Assembly (NCBI GenBank): GCA_013816845.1
Contig: JACDDU010000007.1
Coordinates: forward strand, 87,176 to 151,175
DNA: 64,000 nucleotides
Origin: Gammaproteobacteria bacterium
Lineage (GTDB): Bacteria; Pseudomonadota; Gammaproteobacteria; DSM-16500
Direction of reading: 5' to 3'
In this document: piece after piece, positions 1 to 9,318 of the stretch
How the letters are laid out: each line of letters opens with the position of its first letter
Position numbering within the stretch: position 1 is the stretch's first letter
Notes under the pieces: model-generated
Seen by the model: only the letters and a program-made list of their open reading frames with translations
Databases searched by the model: none
What the model was told of the DNA's origin: nothing
Translations under genes and position numbers: made by a program

Positions 1-809
1 AGCGCATTATTTATCGCCAATTGTTATCTTCCTTTGCACCCCGACCTGTCATTATCCGGACACTGGATGTTGGGGGTGACAAACCGTTACCATATTTCCC
101 TATCAAAGAAGATAATCCCTTTTTGGGGTGGCGCGGCATGCGTATAACGCTCGACCATCCCGAAATTTTTCTTTCCCAACTTCGTGCCATGATGCGGGCC
201 AGCGTCGGTTTAAATAATTTACGTATCATGTTACCCATGATCACCGATGTAACGGAAGTCGATGAAGCGATGCGGCTTATTCGTAAGGCTTATGCGGAAG
301 TGTGTGAAGAAGGTTGCAAAATTGAAATGCCACAAATTGGGGTGATGATTGAAGTGCCGTCTGCAGTTTATCAAGCCCGTGCACTTGCCAAGCGCGTCGA
401 TTTCTTATCCGTAGGAAGTAATGATTTAACGCAATACTTATTAGCCGTAGATCGTAATAATCCGCGAGTTGCTAATCTTTATGATTCATTACACCCCGCA
501 GTTTTGCGTGCTTTAATTCAAGTGGTGGAAAATGGTCATCAAGAAGGAAAGCACGTCAGCATTTGCGGTGAAATGGCGGGCGATCCAACTTCTGTCATGT
601 TACTCATTGCTATGGGATTTGACTCATTGAGCATGAATGCTTCCTCTGTGGGACGGATACGCTGGATTATCAGGCACATCACGCATAAAAAAGCCGCCAA
701 GTTATTGCAAGAGGTCCTAACTATGGAAAGTGCAGTCATGATTCGTTGTCATATGGAATTAGCACTCGAGCGCGCAGGTTTAGGTCATTTAATTCGAGCA
801 GGAAGATAA
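1..809 (+). CDS. ptsP: PtsP (enzyme I-Ntr), C-terminal part, cut by window edge
   Basis: The frame is open from the first bases of the window, so only about the last 268 residues are present. PtsP is the phosphoenolpyruvate-protein phosphotransferase of the nitrogen PTS: it takes phosphate from PEP and passes it to NPr. The visible part is the PEP-binding TIM-barrel domain, with [11 protein letters not shown] near the start, [10 protein letters not shown], the [10 protein letters not shown] segment and [10 protein letters not shown], which carries the active-site cysteine of the family. The N-terminal GAF domain and the phospho-histidine domain lie outside the window. I call it PtsP rather than PtsI because lgt and thyA follow directly, the same order as in E. 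coli (ptsP-lgt-thyA). The stop lies two bases before the lgt start, so the genes are probably co-transcribed. Confidence 0.9.
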   Translation, partial: RIIYRQLLSSFAPRPVIIRTLDVGGDKPLPYFPIKEDNPFLGWRGMRITLDHPEIFLSQLRAMMRASVGLNNLRIMLPMITDVTEVDEAMRLIRKAYAEVCEEGCKIEMPQIGVMIEVPSAVYQARALAKRVDFLSVGSNDLTQYLLAVDRNNPRVANLYDSLHPAVLRALIQVVENGHQEGKHVSICGEMAGDPTSVMLLIAMGFDSLSMNASSVGRIRWIIRHITHKKAAKLLQEVLTMESAVMIRCHMELALERAGLGHLIRAGR

Positions 810-811
810 CT

Positions 812-1624
812 ATGTTGCAGTATCCCCCGATTGATCCAGTTGCCTTCCATGTTTTTTCGTGGCCCGTATATTGGTATGGTTTAATGTATTTAGTTGCATT
901 TGTTGTCTGTTGGGCCGTTCTTGCATGGCGGATCCATCAATCCCCTCGTGGTTTTACTCAGAATCAACTCTCCGACATTGTTTTTTATGCTGCCATGGGC
1001 GCGATTCTTGGGGGGCGGTTAGGCTACATTTTATTTTATGATTGGGAAGTGATTTGGCGTAATCCACTTCTTATTTTGCAAACATGGAAGGGCGGCATGT
1101 CTTTTCATGGTGGTTTATTAGGGGTGATTATTGCTTTAATTATTTATGCTCGCATCCTCAAAAAGCCGACACTTGCCCTTGTTGATTTAGTTGCTCCTGC
1201 CGTCCCTTTAGGTTTAGCGGCAGGTCGCGTCGGTAATTTTATTAATAGTGAATTATGGGGTCGTGTGACCGATGTACCCTGGGGAATGGTTTTTCCAAAC
1301 GGCGGCCCACTACCCCGTCACCCTTCGCAATGGTATGAATTTTTCTTAGAAGGAATCATCTTATTTGCGATTTTGTGGCTCTATTCGGCCAAACCTCGAC
1401 CGCTGGGGGCAGTTTCGGGGTTGTTTGCCTTATGTTATGGTCTGTTTCGTATTTTTGTAGAGTTTTTTAGAGAACCTGATGTGCAGATTGGCTATATTGC
1501 TTTTGGATGGCTGACCGAAGGACAGCTTTTATCCATACCTTTGGTGATCGTTGGTATTATTTTAATCGCTTGGGCTTATTGCCGACATCCTAAAATTGAG
1601 AAGTCTCATGAAACAATATCTTAA
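812..1624 (+). CDS. lgt: Prolipoprotein diacylglyceryl transferase
   Basis: Lgt is an inner-membrane enzyme that moves diacylglycerol from phosphatidylglycerol to the lipobox cysteine of prolipoproteins, the first step of lipoprotein maturation. The 270-residue product has several hydrophobic spans and the family motifs [18 protein letters not shown] and the Lgt signature [14 protein letters not shown], which contains the essential arginine and asparagine. I chose the ATG at 812 because GGAAG lies 6 bases upstream and the protein then begins [12 protein letters not shown], as in other Lgt proteins; the longer frame would run back into ptsP. The window encodes several clients of this pathway (LolB, IcmN and a small lipoprotein). 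Its 3' end overlaps thyA by 17 bases. Confidence 0.96.
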   Translation: MLQYPPIDPVAFHVFSWPVYWYGLMYLVAFVVCWAVLAWRIHQSPRGFTQNQLSDIVFYAAMGAILGGRLGYILFYDWEVIWRNPLLILQTWKGGMSFHGGLLGVIIALIIYARILKKPTLALVDLVAPAVPLGLAAGRVGNFINSELWGRVTDVPWGMVFPNGGPLPRHPSQWYEFFLEGIILFAILWLYSAKPRPLGAVSGLFALCYGLFRIFVEFFREPDVQIGYIAFGWLTEGQLLSIPLVIVGIILIAWAYCRHPKIEKSHETIS

Positions 1625-2402
1625 TTATTTACAATTTATTTTAGATCAAGGTGTACGTAAAGTTGATCGTACAGGTGTTGGCACGCTGAGTGTGTTTGGT
1701 TATCAAATGCGTTTCCCACTGCACGAGGGATTTCCGCTTCTAACGACCAAGCAATTGCACACTAAAAGTATTTTTCATGAGTTGTTATGGTTTTTACGGG
1801 GTGATACCAATATTGCTTATTTAAAAGAGCACGGGGTCAGTATTTGGAACGAATGGGCGGATGCAGAAGGGAACTTAGGACCCGTTTATGGCAAGCAATG
1901 GCGAGCATGGCGAGGCAAAGATGGACGGACCATTGATCAAATGAGTCAATTGGTTGAGCGGATTAAACAAGATCCGGATTCAAGACGCTTGATTGTGAAT
2001 GCTTGGAATGTCGGTGAATTAGACGAAATGGCCTTGCCGCCTTGTCACTTACTGTTTCAATTTTATGTCGCCAACGGGAAGCTTTCTTGTCAACTCTATC
2101 AGCGATCAGCCGATTCCTTCTTAGGAGTCCCTTTTAATATTGCCTCTTACGCCCTTCTAACGCACATGATTGCTCAGCAATGTAATCTTGAACCCGGCGA
2201 TTTTATTTGGACGGGGGGTGATTGTCATATTTACCTCAATCATTTAGACCAAGTTAAAACCCAACTTAACCGCGAACCTTATTCGCTACCGGCGCTGCAT
2301 TTCAAGCGCAAACCGGCTTCCTTGTTTGATTATACTTTTGACGATATTGAAATTCACAACTATCAAGCCCACCCCCATATTAAGGGGCAGGTCGCAGTTT
2401 AG
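1608..2402 (+). CDS. thyA: Thymidylate synthase
   Basis: ThyA makes dTMP from dUMP using 5,10-methylene-tetrahydrofolate in the cytoplasm. The product is 264 residues, the same length as E. coli ThyA. Seen motifs include the N-terminal [12 protein letters not shown] loop, the catalytic region [12 protein letters not shown] with the nucleophilic cysteine, the dUMP-binding CQLYQRSAD segment and [11 protein letters not shown] near the end. The start is the ATG at 1608, giving [10 protein letters not shown]; it lies inside the end of lgt, so translation is probably coupled. A short hairpin follows at 2409-2429 (arms of 8 bases), but it has no good T-run, so it is at best a weak terminator. Confidence 0.97.
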   Translation: MKQYLNYLQFILDQGVRKVDRTGVGTLSVFGYQMRFPLHEGFPLLTTKQLHTKSIFHELLWFLRGDTNIAYLKEHGVSIWNEWADAEGNLGPVYGKQWRAWRGKDGRTIDQMSQLVERIKQDPDSRRLIVNAWNVGELDEMALPPCHLLFQFYVANGKLSCQLYQRSADSFLGVPFNIASYALLTHMIAQQCNLEPGDFIWTGGDCHIYLNHLDQVKTQLNREPYSLPALHFKRKPASLFDYTFDDIEIHNYQAHPHIKGQVAV

Positions 2403-2464
2403 GGATGGTTTGCTTCCATGTGAAGCAAATTAAGCTTAAAAACTTAAAGCAACCCAGCAAATTC

Positions 2465-2680
2465 CTAAGTACAATTTCGATCGTAAGTATATTGATCGAG
2501 GGGGCGTTGAGCGCGTTCAATTTCGGCGCGTCGTGTGTCACTGGTCGCTGCATTGAAGATGATTTTACTTTTTAAGTTATTACAGGCAGCTTGTCTAACT
2601 TGATCGGAATTGTTGAAAGAACAAGCACTTAAGGCAGTGCAAAGAATAAGGCATTTGATAATCCGAGCCAAAGATTGCAT
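2465..2680 (-). CDS. Small predicted lipoprotein, unknown function
   Basis: I do not recognise a family. From the ATG at 2680 the product has 71 residues, a short basic N-terminus, a hydrophobic stretch ending in a lipobox (LSAC), and a mature part of about 50 residues containing two more cysteines (AACNNL and the C-terminal NCT). GGA lies 6 bases upstream of this start. A longer frame reaches 2779, but its N-terminus would hide the signal peptide. The gene stands alone, convergent with thyA and divergent from rnr. It may be an envelope lipoprotein processed by the Lgt encoded nearby. The coding call rests mainly on the clean signal peptide. Confidence 0.6.
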   Translation of the reverse strand: MQSLARIIKCLILCTALSACSFNNSDQVRQAACNNLKSKIIFNAATSDTRRAEIERAQRPLDQYTYDRNCT

Positions 2681-2867
2681 AACACAGTCCTTATGGTTGT
2701 AATGAAAGAGCCTTATATCGATTGTATTGCTTGATCTCGTACAATAACAATATCTTTGCTGAATTGTTGCAATGGACAAACTTAGCGCTTATGCTCGGTG
2801 AAGATTAAATGGAATTAAAGAAAATAGTAATCAATAGGGAAGGTTTGGGACGTTAATATAGGTTCAA

Positions 2868-5123
2868 ATGGCAAAGATTAAACATAAAAAAGACCCCTTC
2901 GCAAAAAGGGAAGCTGAGAAATACCCGCATCCTATTCCAAGTCGAGAATACATTCTCGAATATCTCGGCGAGCGTGGCCGCCCTGCTACTTTTCCTCAAT
3001 TGCTTGATGAATTGAAATTATCTTCAGAAGAAGAGCAAGAAGCTTTACGTCGAAGATTAATTGCGATGGCGCGAGATGGTCAGCTGTTAAGAAATCGTAA
3101 AGGCGCTTATGGCCCCTTAGAAAAAATGGAAGTCCTGGCCGGCCGTGTAATTGGTCATAAAGATGGCTTTGGGTTTGTCGTAAAAGATTCCGGTGGAGAT
3201 GATTTATTCGTGAGCCCGCGTGAGATGCGCAATGTATTCCATGGGGATCGTGTCTTAGTTCGTGTTGCCAATATCGATACGCGCGGTCGTCGTGAAGCGA
3301 TGATCGTAGAAGTGCTTGAGCGTAATACCCAGCAAATTGTAGGTCGTTTGCGCCAAGAATCTGGCGTTCATTATGTCGAATCTGCAAATCAACGAATTAG
3401 CCAAGATATCCTTATTCCTCTGGATGCTATTCATGATGCCAAAGAAGGGCAAATGGTTGTGGTTGGCATTACTGCGCAACCCAGTAAAAGTTCACGTCCG
3501 TTGGGCGAAGTCATCGAAATTCTAGGTGATCATATGGCACCTGGTATGGAAATTAATGTCGCTATTCGAAATCACGAACTTCCGTATATTTGGCCGGAAG
3601 ATGTAGAAAGCCAAGCTGCGCAATTTGCGCCTACAGTGACTGAAGAGATGTTAAGTGGTCGCAATGATTTACGTGATCTCCCTTTCGTTACCATCGATGG
3701 GGAAGATGCAAAAGATTTTGATGATGCAGTTTATTGCGTTGAACGACCAGCAGGTGGATGGACACTTTATGTTGCTATTGCCGATGTGAGTTATTACGTA
3801 AAAGAAAATACACCGTTAGATGTTGAAGCGCATCGTCGCGGCAATTCCGTCTATTTTCCTGCTCGTGTTATACCTATGTTACCCGAAGCTTTATCCAACA
3901 ATCTTTGTTCGCTCAGACCTAATGTTGATCGATTAGTAATGGTTTGTGAGATGACTATTCATCCAACAGGTCGAGTCATGCGTTCAAAATTTAGCGAAGC
4001 TGTGATTAACTCTAAAGCCCGCTTAACGTATAAACAAGTCCATTTGATGATGGAGAAAAACGATCAGCGCGTGCGCGATCGATTTTCCGAAGTGGTTCCG
4101 CACCTTATTTCGCTCTATTCCTTATTTAATACTTTGCATAAAGCCCGACAAGGTCGGGGTGCTATTGATTTTGATATTCCTGAAACTAAAATTGTTTACG
4201 GATCGGATCGCAAAATAGAAAAAATAATTCCTTACGAGCGTTTTACTTCTCATCGGGTTATTGAAGAATGCATGCTTTGCGCAAATATTAGTACAGCTGA
4301 ATATTTATTCAAGAATGAAATGCCTGCACTTTATCGTGTTCATCAAGGTCCAACGGAAGAAAAGTTACACGATTTACAACGCTTCCTTCAAGAAATGGGT
4401 TTGAAAATGCCGACGCACCGAGCTCCTGTCCCGGCTGATTATGCTCATATTTTGCGTGTCGTAAAAGATCGACCCGATGCACAAATGATTCAAACTATAT
4501 TGTTACGTTCGATGAGCCAAGCAGTTTACAGTCCCGATAACAAGGGACATTTTGGCTTAGCTTACGAAGCGTATACTCACTTTACATCGCCTATCCGTCG
4601 TTATCCTGATTTAGTTGTCCATCGTGCTATCAAACAAGTGTTGGCTCGTAAAAAGAAGATGGAGAATGACAATTCATTAGTATTGTTGGGTGAACATTGC
4701 TCCATGACTGAACGTCGCGCCGATGATGCAACGGAAGAAGTGACAGATTGGTTAAAATGCGAATACATGATGGATAAAGTGGGTCAAGAATTTGAAGGCA
4801 GGATTTCTGGCGTCACGGGATTTGGTGTTTTTGTTGAATTGAAAGAAATTTATGTTGAAGGTCTCGTACACATTAGTGCTTTGCCGGAAGACTATTACCA
4901 ATTTGATTCGATCAAGCACACCTTGCACGGAGAGCGTGCGGGTCGTAGTTATCAGTTAGGCGATAGTATTAAAATCCAAGTTGCACGAGTGGATTTAGAT
5001 CAAGGTGAAATTAATTTTGTTTTGCCAGAATCGGAACGAGCCCAGAGCGGTGGAAAAGTAGTGGGTAAAGCAAACAAAAAACCAATGCGTAAAAAAACAA
5101 CGCCTAAAAAGAAAAAACGATAA
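2868..5123 (+). CDS. rnr: Ribonuclease R
   Basis: RNase R is a processive 3'-5' exoribonuclease that degrades structured RNA, including rRNA and mRNA fragments. The 751-residue product has an N-terminal winged-helix region (about 20-90), cold-shock-type domains, the RNB catalytic domain with FVTIDGEDAKDFDDA near residue 280 (the metal-binding aspartates), and the HFTSPIRRYPDL motif. A C-terminal S1 domain (about 645-725) is followed by a lysine-rich tail. Its length is close to other gammaproteobacterial RNase R proteins. rlmB follows after two bases, the common rnr-rlmB pair. Confidence 0.96.
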   Translation: MAKIKHKKDPFAKREAEKYPHPIPSREYILEYLGERGRPATFPQLLDELKLSSEEEQEALRRRLIAMARDGQLLRNRKGAYGPLEKMEVLAGRVIGHKDGFGFVVKDSGGDDLFVSPREMRNVFHGDRVLVRVANIDTRGRREAMIVEVLERNTQQIVGRLRQESGVHYVESANQRISQDILIPLDAIHDAKEGQMVVVGITAQPSKSSRPLGEVIEILGDHMAPGMEINVAIRNHELPYIWPEDVESQAAQFAPTVTEEMLSGRNDLRDLPFVTIDGEDAKDFDDAVYCVERPAGGWTLYVAIADVSYYVKENTPLDVEAHRRGNSVYFPARVIPMLPEALSNNLCSLRPNVDRLVMVCEMTIHPTGRVMRSKFSEAVINSKARLTYKQVHLMMEKNDQRVRDRFSEVVPHLISLYSLFNTLHKARQGRGAIDFDIPETKIVYGSDRKIEKIIPYERFTSHRVIEECMLCANISTAEYLFKNEMPALYRVHQGPTEEKLHDLQRFLQEMGLKMPTHRAPVPADYAHILRVVKDRPDAQMIQTILLRSMSQAVYSPDNKGHFGLAYEAYTHFTSPIRRYPDLVVHRAIKQVLARKKKMENDNSLVLLGEHCSMTERRADDATEEVTDWLKCEYMMDKVGQEFEGRISGVTGFGVFVELKEIYVEGLVHISALPEDYYQFDSIKHTLHGERAGRSYQLGDSIKIQVARVDLDQGEINFVLPESERAQSGGKVVGKANKKPMRKKTTPKKKKR

Positions 5124-5125
5124 CT

Positions 5126-5869
5126 ATGAAAGCGAATCAAGAGTGGGTTTATGGCCTACACTCCCTAGAATCCATCTTAACTGTCGATCCGTCGCGCATA
5201 CTTCATTTGTATGTTCAAGAGACACGTCGTGATGACAAAACGCAACGGTTAGCACAACTAAGTCAAAAGCAGGGCATTGCTATTTCCTATGTGTCACGGG
5301 ATGTATTAGACAGCATGACTAAAGATGGTAACCATCAGGGTATTGCAGCGCTATGCAAACCAATGCGCATGTTAAACGAAAATAACATTGAAGAAATTTT
5401 ACAAGCCGCGCCACAACCCGCGTTAATTTTAGTTTTGGATGGCGTTCAAGATCCGCATAACCTTGGCGCTATCTTTCGCACTGCTGATGCAACAGGGGTG
5501 GCAGCGATTATCGCACCCAAAGATAATGCAGTAAGTATCACGCCGACTGTTACCAAAGTTGCAAGCGGTGCAGTGGCGAGTGTTCCTTTTATTCAAGTTA
5601 CTAATCTTGTTCGTACGCTAGAAATTCTTAAAACAGCAGGTTTTTGGATTTATGGCACCGATGATGCCGTGAAAGAAACACTCTATGATCTGAAGTTGCA
5701 AGGCTCCATTGCCTTGGTCTTAGGCGCTGAAGGAAAAGGATTACGTCGTTTAACACGTGAACATTGCGATGTGTTGGTCAATATCCCCATGCTGGGCCGC
5801 ATTAGTAGTCTTAATGTATCCGTTGCTGCAGGAGTTTGTTTGTACGAAATTGTTCGACAACGCCGGTAG
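5126..5869 (+). CDS. rlmB: 23S rRNA (guanosine-2'-O-)-methyltransferase RlmB
   Basis: RlmB is a SPOUT-class enzyme that methylates the 2'-OH of G2251 in 23S rRNA with SAM. The 247-residue product has an N-terminal substrate-binding domain (WVYGLHSLES) and the knotted SpoU domain with LDGVQDPHNLGAIFRTADATG, LVLGAEGKGL and the C-terminal IPMLGRISSLNVSVAAGV, all family hallmarks. It starts 2 bases after the rnr stop and is almost certainly co-transcribed with it. A palindromic repeat pair follows immediately. Confidence 0.95.
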   Translation: MKANQEWVYGLHSLESILTVDPSRILHLYVQETRRDDKTQRLAQLSQKQGIAISYVSRDVLDSMTKDGNHQGIAALCKPMRMLNENNIEEILQAAPQPALILVLDGVQDPHNLGAIFRTADATGVAAIIAPKDNAVSITPTVTKVASGAVASVPFIQVTNLVRTLEILKTAGFWIYGTDDAVKETLYDLKLQGSIALVLGAEGKGLRRLTREHCDVLVNIPMLGRISSLNVSVAAGVCLYEIVRQRR

Positions 5870-5874
5870 TTACA

Positions 5875-5978
5875 ATTGTTCCCGGGTTACGCTTCGCTTC
5901 ACCCTGGAACAATTACTCGCTTGGCCGCAACGTTCTGTCATTCGTATGTAGCCCGGGTGAAGCGAAGCGTAACCCGGG
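5875..5978. repeat. Pair of inverted palindromic repeats between rlmB and ychF
   Basis: Two near-identical 27-base units lie in opposite orientation at 5881-5907 and 5952-5978, with one mismatch, separated by 44 bases. Each unit is a hairpin of its own: CCCGGGT pairs with ACCCGGG around a 13-base loop. The first is lengthened to 13-base arms with one mismatch (5875-5887 and 5901-5913). The units could also pair with each other. They lie between convergent genes, so they may end transcription in both directions, but there is no clear T-run. The look (GC-rich, in an otherwise moderate-GC intergenic space) is that of a dispersed palindromic element. Confidence 0.8.
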
Positions 5979-6026
5979 ACACCTTACACCTCGTAACCGA
6001 AACTTCAACCAAAATACGTAATGAAA

Positions 6027-7118
6027 CTAAACATTAAATCGGAAGTGAATAACATCCCCATCTTTTACAATGTACTCTTTCCCTTCAAGACGTAATTTCC
6101 CCGTTTCTTTTGCACCTTGTTCGCCTTTATATTGAATGTAATCATTGTAAGCAATCACTTCAGCCCGGATAAAGCCTTTTTCAAAGTCAGTATGAATGAC
6201 TCCAGCGGCTTGCGGCGCTGTGACTCCTGCATGAATAGTCCAAGCACGTACTTCTTTTTCACCCGCGGTAAAATAAGTATCAAGGCCCAGTAATCTGTAC
6301 CCGGCATGGATTAAACGATCCAAACCCGGTTCGCTCAAATTAAGTTCTGCTAAAAATTCATTTTTCTCATCGTCTTCAAGCTCGGCAATTTCTGCTTCAA
6401 TTGAGGCACAAATCACTACAACTTCTGCATGCTCTGCATGAGCAATTGCGGTTAACTCATCGAGATACGGATTATTCTTAAACCCTGTTTCTGACACATT
6501 ACCCACGAATAACATGGGCTTCATGGTTAGCAAGTGAAGTGAATGGATGAATGGTTTTTCTTCCTTACTAAACTCTAAAGCGCGTGCAGGTTTACCTTCA
6601 TTTAATTGGAGTTTAAGGCGTCCAAGAAGAGCAAGTTCGGCGGTGGCGATTTTGTCCCCGGCCCGCACATTTTTTTGCGTACGAATCATGACACGCTCGA
6701 GCGTTTCCAAATCTGCAAGTGCAAGTTCTGTATTAATAACTTCCACATCTTCTTTTGGGGAAATTTTGCCACTCACATGCGTAACATTTTCATCTTCAAA
6801 GCAACGAACAATATGCACAATCGCATCCGTCTCGCGAATATGTGCTAAAAATTTATTACCCAAACCTTCGCCTTGCGCAGCACCTTTCACTAAGCCTGCG
6901 ATATCGACAAATTCCACGGTAGTAGGCAAAATCTTTTGGGGTTGCACAATGGCTGCAAGTGCATCGAGACGCGCATCAGGCACGGGAACGATCCCCACAT
7001 TGGGTTCAATTGTGCAAAAGGGATAGTTCGCAGCATCAACACCGGCTTTTGTTAAACAATTAAATAAGGTGGATTTACCAACATTGGGTAAACCGACAAT
7101 TCCGCATTTTAATCCCAT
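6027..7118 (-). CDS. ychF: YchF (OLA1) P-loop NTPase
   Basis: YchF is a conserved cytoplasmic NTPase of the Obg-related family that hydrolyses ATP in preference to GTP, binds ribosomes and takes part in stress responses. The 363-residue product starts [20 protein letters not shown] with the Walker A motif at residues 8-15, has [19 protein letters not shown] (G3 region), and ends with a TGS domain ([26 protein letters not shown]). The length is that of E. coli YchF. It is on the same strand as pth and rplY; the pth-ychF neighbourhood is widely conserved, but here a small secreted-protein gene and a terminator lie between them. Confidence 0.96.
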   Translation of the reverse strand: MGLKCGIVGLPNVGKSTLFNCLTKAGVDAANYPFCTIEPNVGIVPVPDARLDALAAIVQPQKILPTTVEFVDIAGLVKGAAQGEGLGNKFLAHIRETDAIVHIVRCFEDENVTHVSGKISPKEDVEVINTELALADLETLERVMIRTQKNVRAGDKIATAELALLGRLKLQLNEGKPARALEFSKEEKPFIHSLHLLTMKPMLFVGNVSETGFKNNPYLDELTAIAHAEHAEVVVICASIEAEIAELEDDEKNEFLAELNLSEPGLDRLIHAGYRLLGLDTYFTAGEKEVRAWTIHAGVTAPQAAGVIHTDFEKGFIRAEVIAYNDYIQYKGEQGAKETGKLRLEGKEYIVKDGDVIHFRFNV

Positions 7119-7219
7119 GAATTCCTCGCGACTTAACTTGACGTTTTTATTTTAAATTGGGGAGTATGGTATCAAATTATGCAGGAGTGTGCAGGTTATC
7201 GATTGTGCTTGTTAAGAAA

Positions 7220-7250
7220 TAGATGCCCCTTCTAAAGAACGGGGCATCTA
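7220..7250 (-). terminator. Rho-independent terminator after the secreted-protein gene
   Basis: Ten-base perfect arms (TAGATGCCCC at 7220-7229 and its complement at 7241-7250) enclose an 11-base loop. On the minus strand the stem is followed by TTTCTT. It lies 10 bases past the stop of the gene at 7261-7692 and should separate it from ychF. Confidence 0.75.
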
Positions 7251-7260
7251 AGGGCAGCAC

Positions 7261-7692
7261 TTATTTCATGAACTTACGAATGCTATTTAACTGGCCTTCA
7301 ATAAGTAAAGGTGGGTTAACAGCAACCACAAATGATTTCTCACCTTGGAAATAGATGCAAATCTGGTAACCACGTTCTTCTCGTGCCTGTGATGGCTCAC
7401 TTAAAGTTACATGATTTTTGTAAAACGCCGTGCCAGCCTCTAAGGCTTGCTGAGGTGTTGATACACCTGGTAAATCCACACCTAAGATAACGTTCCAGTC
7501 GTTGCCGTTACTTTTGAACGCATTAGCATTCATCGCCCACATGTTATCAAATGCGCGTTGAGCTTGAACAAAGTTAGCATGCGATTGAATAGCAGAAAGA
7601 GGTGGACATTCGACTTGTTTCAGAGCAAAACCAGGGGTCGCTAAAAATAAAGCCATTGCAGCACAACTGAGTGCTTTTGGTAAAAATTTCAT
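7261..7692 (-). CDS. Predicted secreted protein, unknown function
   Basis: I do not recognise a family. The 143-residue product begins MKFLPKALSCAAMALFLATPGFA, a typical Sec signal peptide with probable cleavage after residue 23, so it should be periplasmic or secreted. The mature part of about 120 residues contains two cysteines (VECPPL and QICIYF), which could form a disulfide, and has no membrane span. AGGAAT lies a few bases before the ATG. It sits alone between ychF and pth with its own terminator. Confidence 0.7.
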   Translation of the reverse strand: MKFLPKALSCAAMALFLATPGFALKQVECPPLSAIQSHANFVQAQRAFDNMWAMNANAFKSNGNDWNVILGVDLPGVSTPQQALEAGTAFYKNHVTLSEPSQAREERGYQICIYFQGEKSFVVAVNPPLLIEGQLNSIRKFMK

Positions 7693-7760
7693 GGTAATTC
7701 CTTGTTGAATAATTTTGTATCGACGTGATTATTTAAAAATTTTTAGGTAAAAACAAGCTT

Positions 7761-8342
7761 TTATTGCGGAAGGGTATGCAAAGCTTGCATTGCTTTCGAA
7801 ATTTCACCTTTAAGAAGTAAAGGTAACACGGCTTGTGCTTGTGCTAGCCCTAAATCAATTTCGATCCGATCGGCTTTGCTGGGTGGATGCAATACATAGT
7901 CAATAACTTCTTTATTATGAGCAGGCCGTCCAATCCCAATACGCAGTCGGTTAAATTGCTTGGTATGAAGATGACGAATGACGTCTTTTAAACCGTTGTG
8001 GCCACCATCTCCGCCATCACATTTTAATTTGACCGTACCCACATTTAAATCAAGTTCATCATGGGCAATCAAAACCGATTCAGGTTCGATTTTATAATAC
8101 TGCATAACAGCGCGTACGGCTTTGCCACTCTCATTCATGTAGGTAGAAGGAATGAGTAAGTAGCAAGGTTGACCATCGATGTTGCCAGACCCAAGCCAGC
8201 CGTGAAATTTAAAATCCTGACGTAACATAATTTTTGCAGCTTTTGCGATGTTTTCTACAAACCAACCACCGGCATTATGGCGTGTTTCAGCATAGTTTTT
8301 ACCAGGATTGGCAAGTCCTACAATTAGTCGAAGAGGCAACAC
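7761..8342 (-). CDS. pth: Peptidyl-tRNA hydrolase
   Basis: Pth cleaves peptidyl-tRNA released from stalled ribosomes so that tRNA can be reused; it is essential in most bacteria. The 193-residue product has the family motifs LIVGLANPGKNYAETRHNAGGW (catalytic histidine), PSTYMNESGKAV, HDELDLNVGTVKLK and GGHNGLKD. The length fits E. coli Pth (194). It lies downstream of rplY on the same strand, a conserved pair, but a strong hairpin between them suggests partly separate transcription. Confidence 0.96.
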   Translation of the reverse strand: MLPLRLIVGLANPGKNYAETRHNAGGWFVENIAKAAKIMLRQDFKFHGWLGSGNIDGQPCYLLIPSTYMNESGKAVRAVMQYYKIEPESVLIAHDELDLNVGTVKLKCDGGDGGHNGLKDVIRHLHTKQFNRLRIGIGRPAHNKEVIDYVLHPPSKADRIEIDLGLAQAQAVLPLLLKGEISKAMQALHTLPQ

Positions 8343-8422
8343 GAAAAAAGCCTTTAGGTTATTCTTGGGTAGTTAATCATAGCGTGAATGTGTAAAGGGG
8401 TGAATCAGAGAAGAAGAAAATT

Positions 8423-8452
8423 AACCTTGATGGCACAGACGCCATCAAGGTT
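8423..8452 (-). terminator. Rho-independent terminator after rplY
   Basis: A perfect 12-base stem (8423-8434 with 8441-8452) with a 6-base loop lies 12 bases past the rplY stop. Read on the minus strand it is followed by AATTTTCTTCTT. It should reduce read-through from rplY into pth. Confidence 0.8.
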
Positions 8453-8464
8453 ATGTAAGTAAGT

Positions 8465-9142
8465 TTACTTGCCTTCGCCTTCTTTCTTTTCGTCACCTTT
8501 TTGTGCAATGGCTGGAACTTCAGCAGCAGTTGGTGCTTCTGTTGGAATAACTTCCTCTTCTTCTGCACGAGGGATATGGATAGAAACAACAGAGCTATTG
8601 TTGCCTTGAACGAGCGCCGCAATTTCTACACCCTTCGGTAAGACCAAGTCAGATAAATGGTAGGTTTCATTTAGCTGCATGTTGCTTAAATCAATTTCAA
8701 TGAATTCTGGCAAATCATCAGGAAAACAAGCTACTTCAACATCAGACATAATGTGGGAAATAACACCGCCTGCTTCACGTACACCGGGTGCTTTATCGGC
8801 ACCGATAAAGTGCAAGGGCACATGCATATATAATTTTTCATCAGCGCGAACACGTTGAAAATCAACATGAAGAATTTTAGGTTTGAAGGGATGACGCTGC
8901 ACGTCTTTCAGAATTACTTTTTCACTGTCTGTATCAATTTTGAGCGTTAAAATGTGTGAATAGAATGCTTCATTATCTAATGATTTAGAAATTTTATTAT
9001 GAGCCAATGTCAATGCCACAGGGTCTTTGCCGCCACCATAAATAATTGCGGGTACTTTTTCTTCACGACGTAGCTGGCGGCTCGCACCTCTCCCGATGTT
9101 ACTCCGGATTGCAGCTTCGACTTCGAATTTTTTAATAGCCAT
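8465..9142 (-). CDS. rplY: Large ribosomal subunit protein bL25, long Ctc form
   Basis: bL25 binds 5S rRNA in the large ribosomal subunit. The N-terminal 95 residues are the 5S-binding L25 domain (RGASRQLRREEKVPAIIYGGG); the rest is the Ctc/TL5-type beta domain, followed by an acidic, alanine-rich tail. With 225 residues it is the long form, unlike the 94-residue E. coli protein. I chose the ATG at 9142 (MAIKKFEVEA) because GGAG lies 8 bases upstream; a longer frame to 9178 has no such support. Confidence 0.95.
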   Translation of the reverse strand: MAIKKFEVEAAIRSNIGRGASRQLRREEKVPAIIYGGGKDPVALTLAHNKISKSLDNEAFYSHILTLKIDTDSEKVILKDVQRHPFKPKILHVDFQRVRADEKLYMHVPLHFIGADKAPGVREAGGVISHIMSDVEVACFPDDLPEFIEIDLSNMQLNETYHLSDLVLPKGVEIAALVQGNNSSVVSIHIPRAEEEEVIPTEAPTAAEVPAIAQKGDEKKEGEGK

Positions 9143-9318
9143 GGGTAAAACTCCAACTTTAATTGTTAAATAAACCACTCCGCGACCAGAATGGGATGCT
9201 TATTGTACATGGAAATAGGTTTTAAGAAAGCGTTGAAGTGGCAAAGGAGCTGGTAGGGGAACTAGGTTTCTGTTTAAATGGAAAATTTTAAGAATCAGCC
9301 TATTTTGAGGAGAAGAAT

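Noticed and set aside
746..811. A longer lgt start inside ptsP
   Set aside because: It would add 22 residues unlike the Lgt family, while ATG 812 has a ribosome binding site and the normal N-terminus.
2986..3387. A 133-codon frame on the minus strand inside rnr
   Set aside because: It is fully covered by the well-supported RNase R gene on the other strand and shows no protein-like motif.
5757..6021. Short plus-strand frames across the palindromic repeats after rlmB
   Set aside because: They overlap rlmB in another frame and read through palindromic repeats, a common source of false frames.
6547..7026. A 159-codon plus-strand frame inside ychF
   Set aside because: It is Ser/Arg-rich antisense of a conserved GTPase gene, with no start signal.
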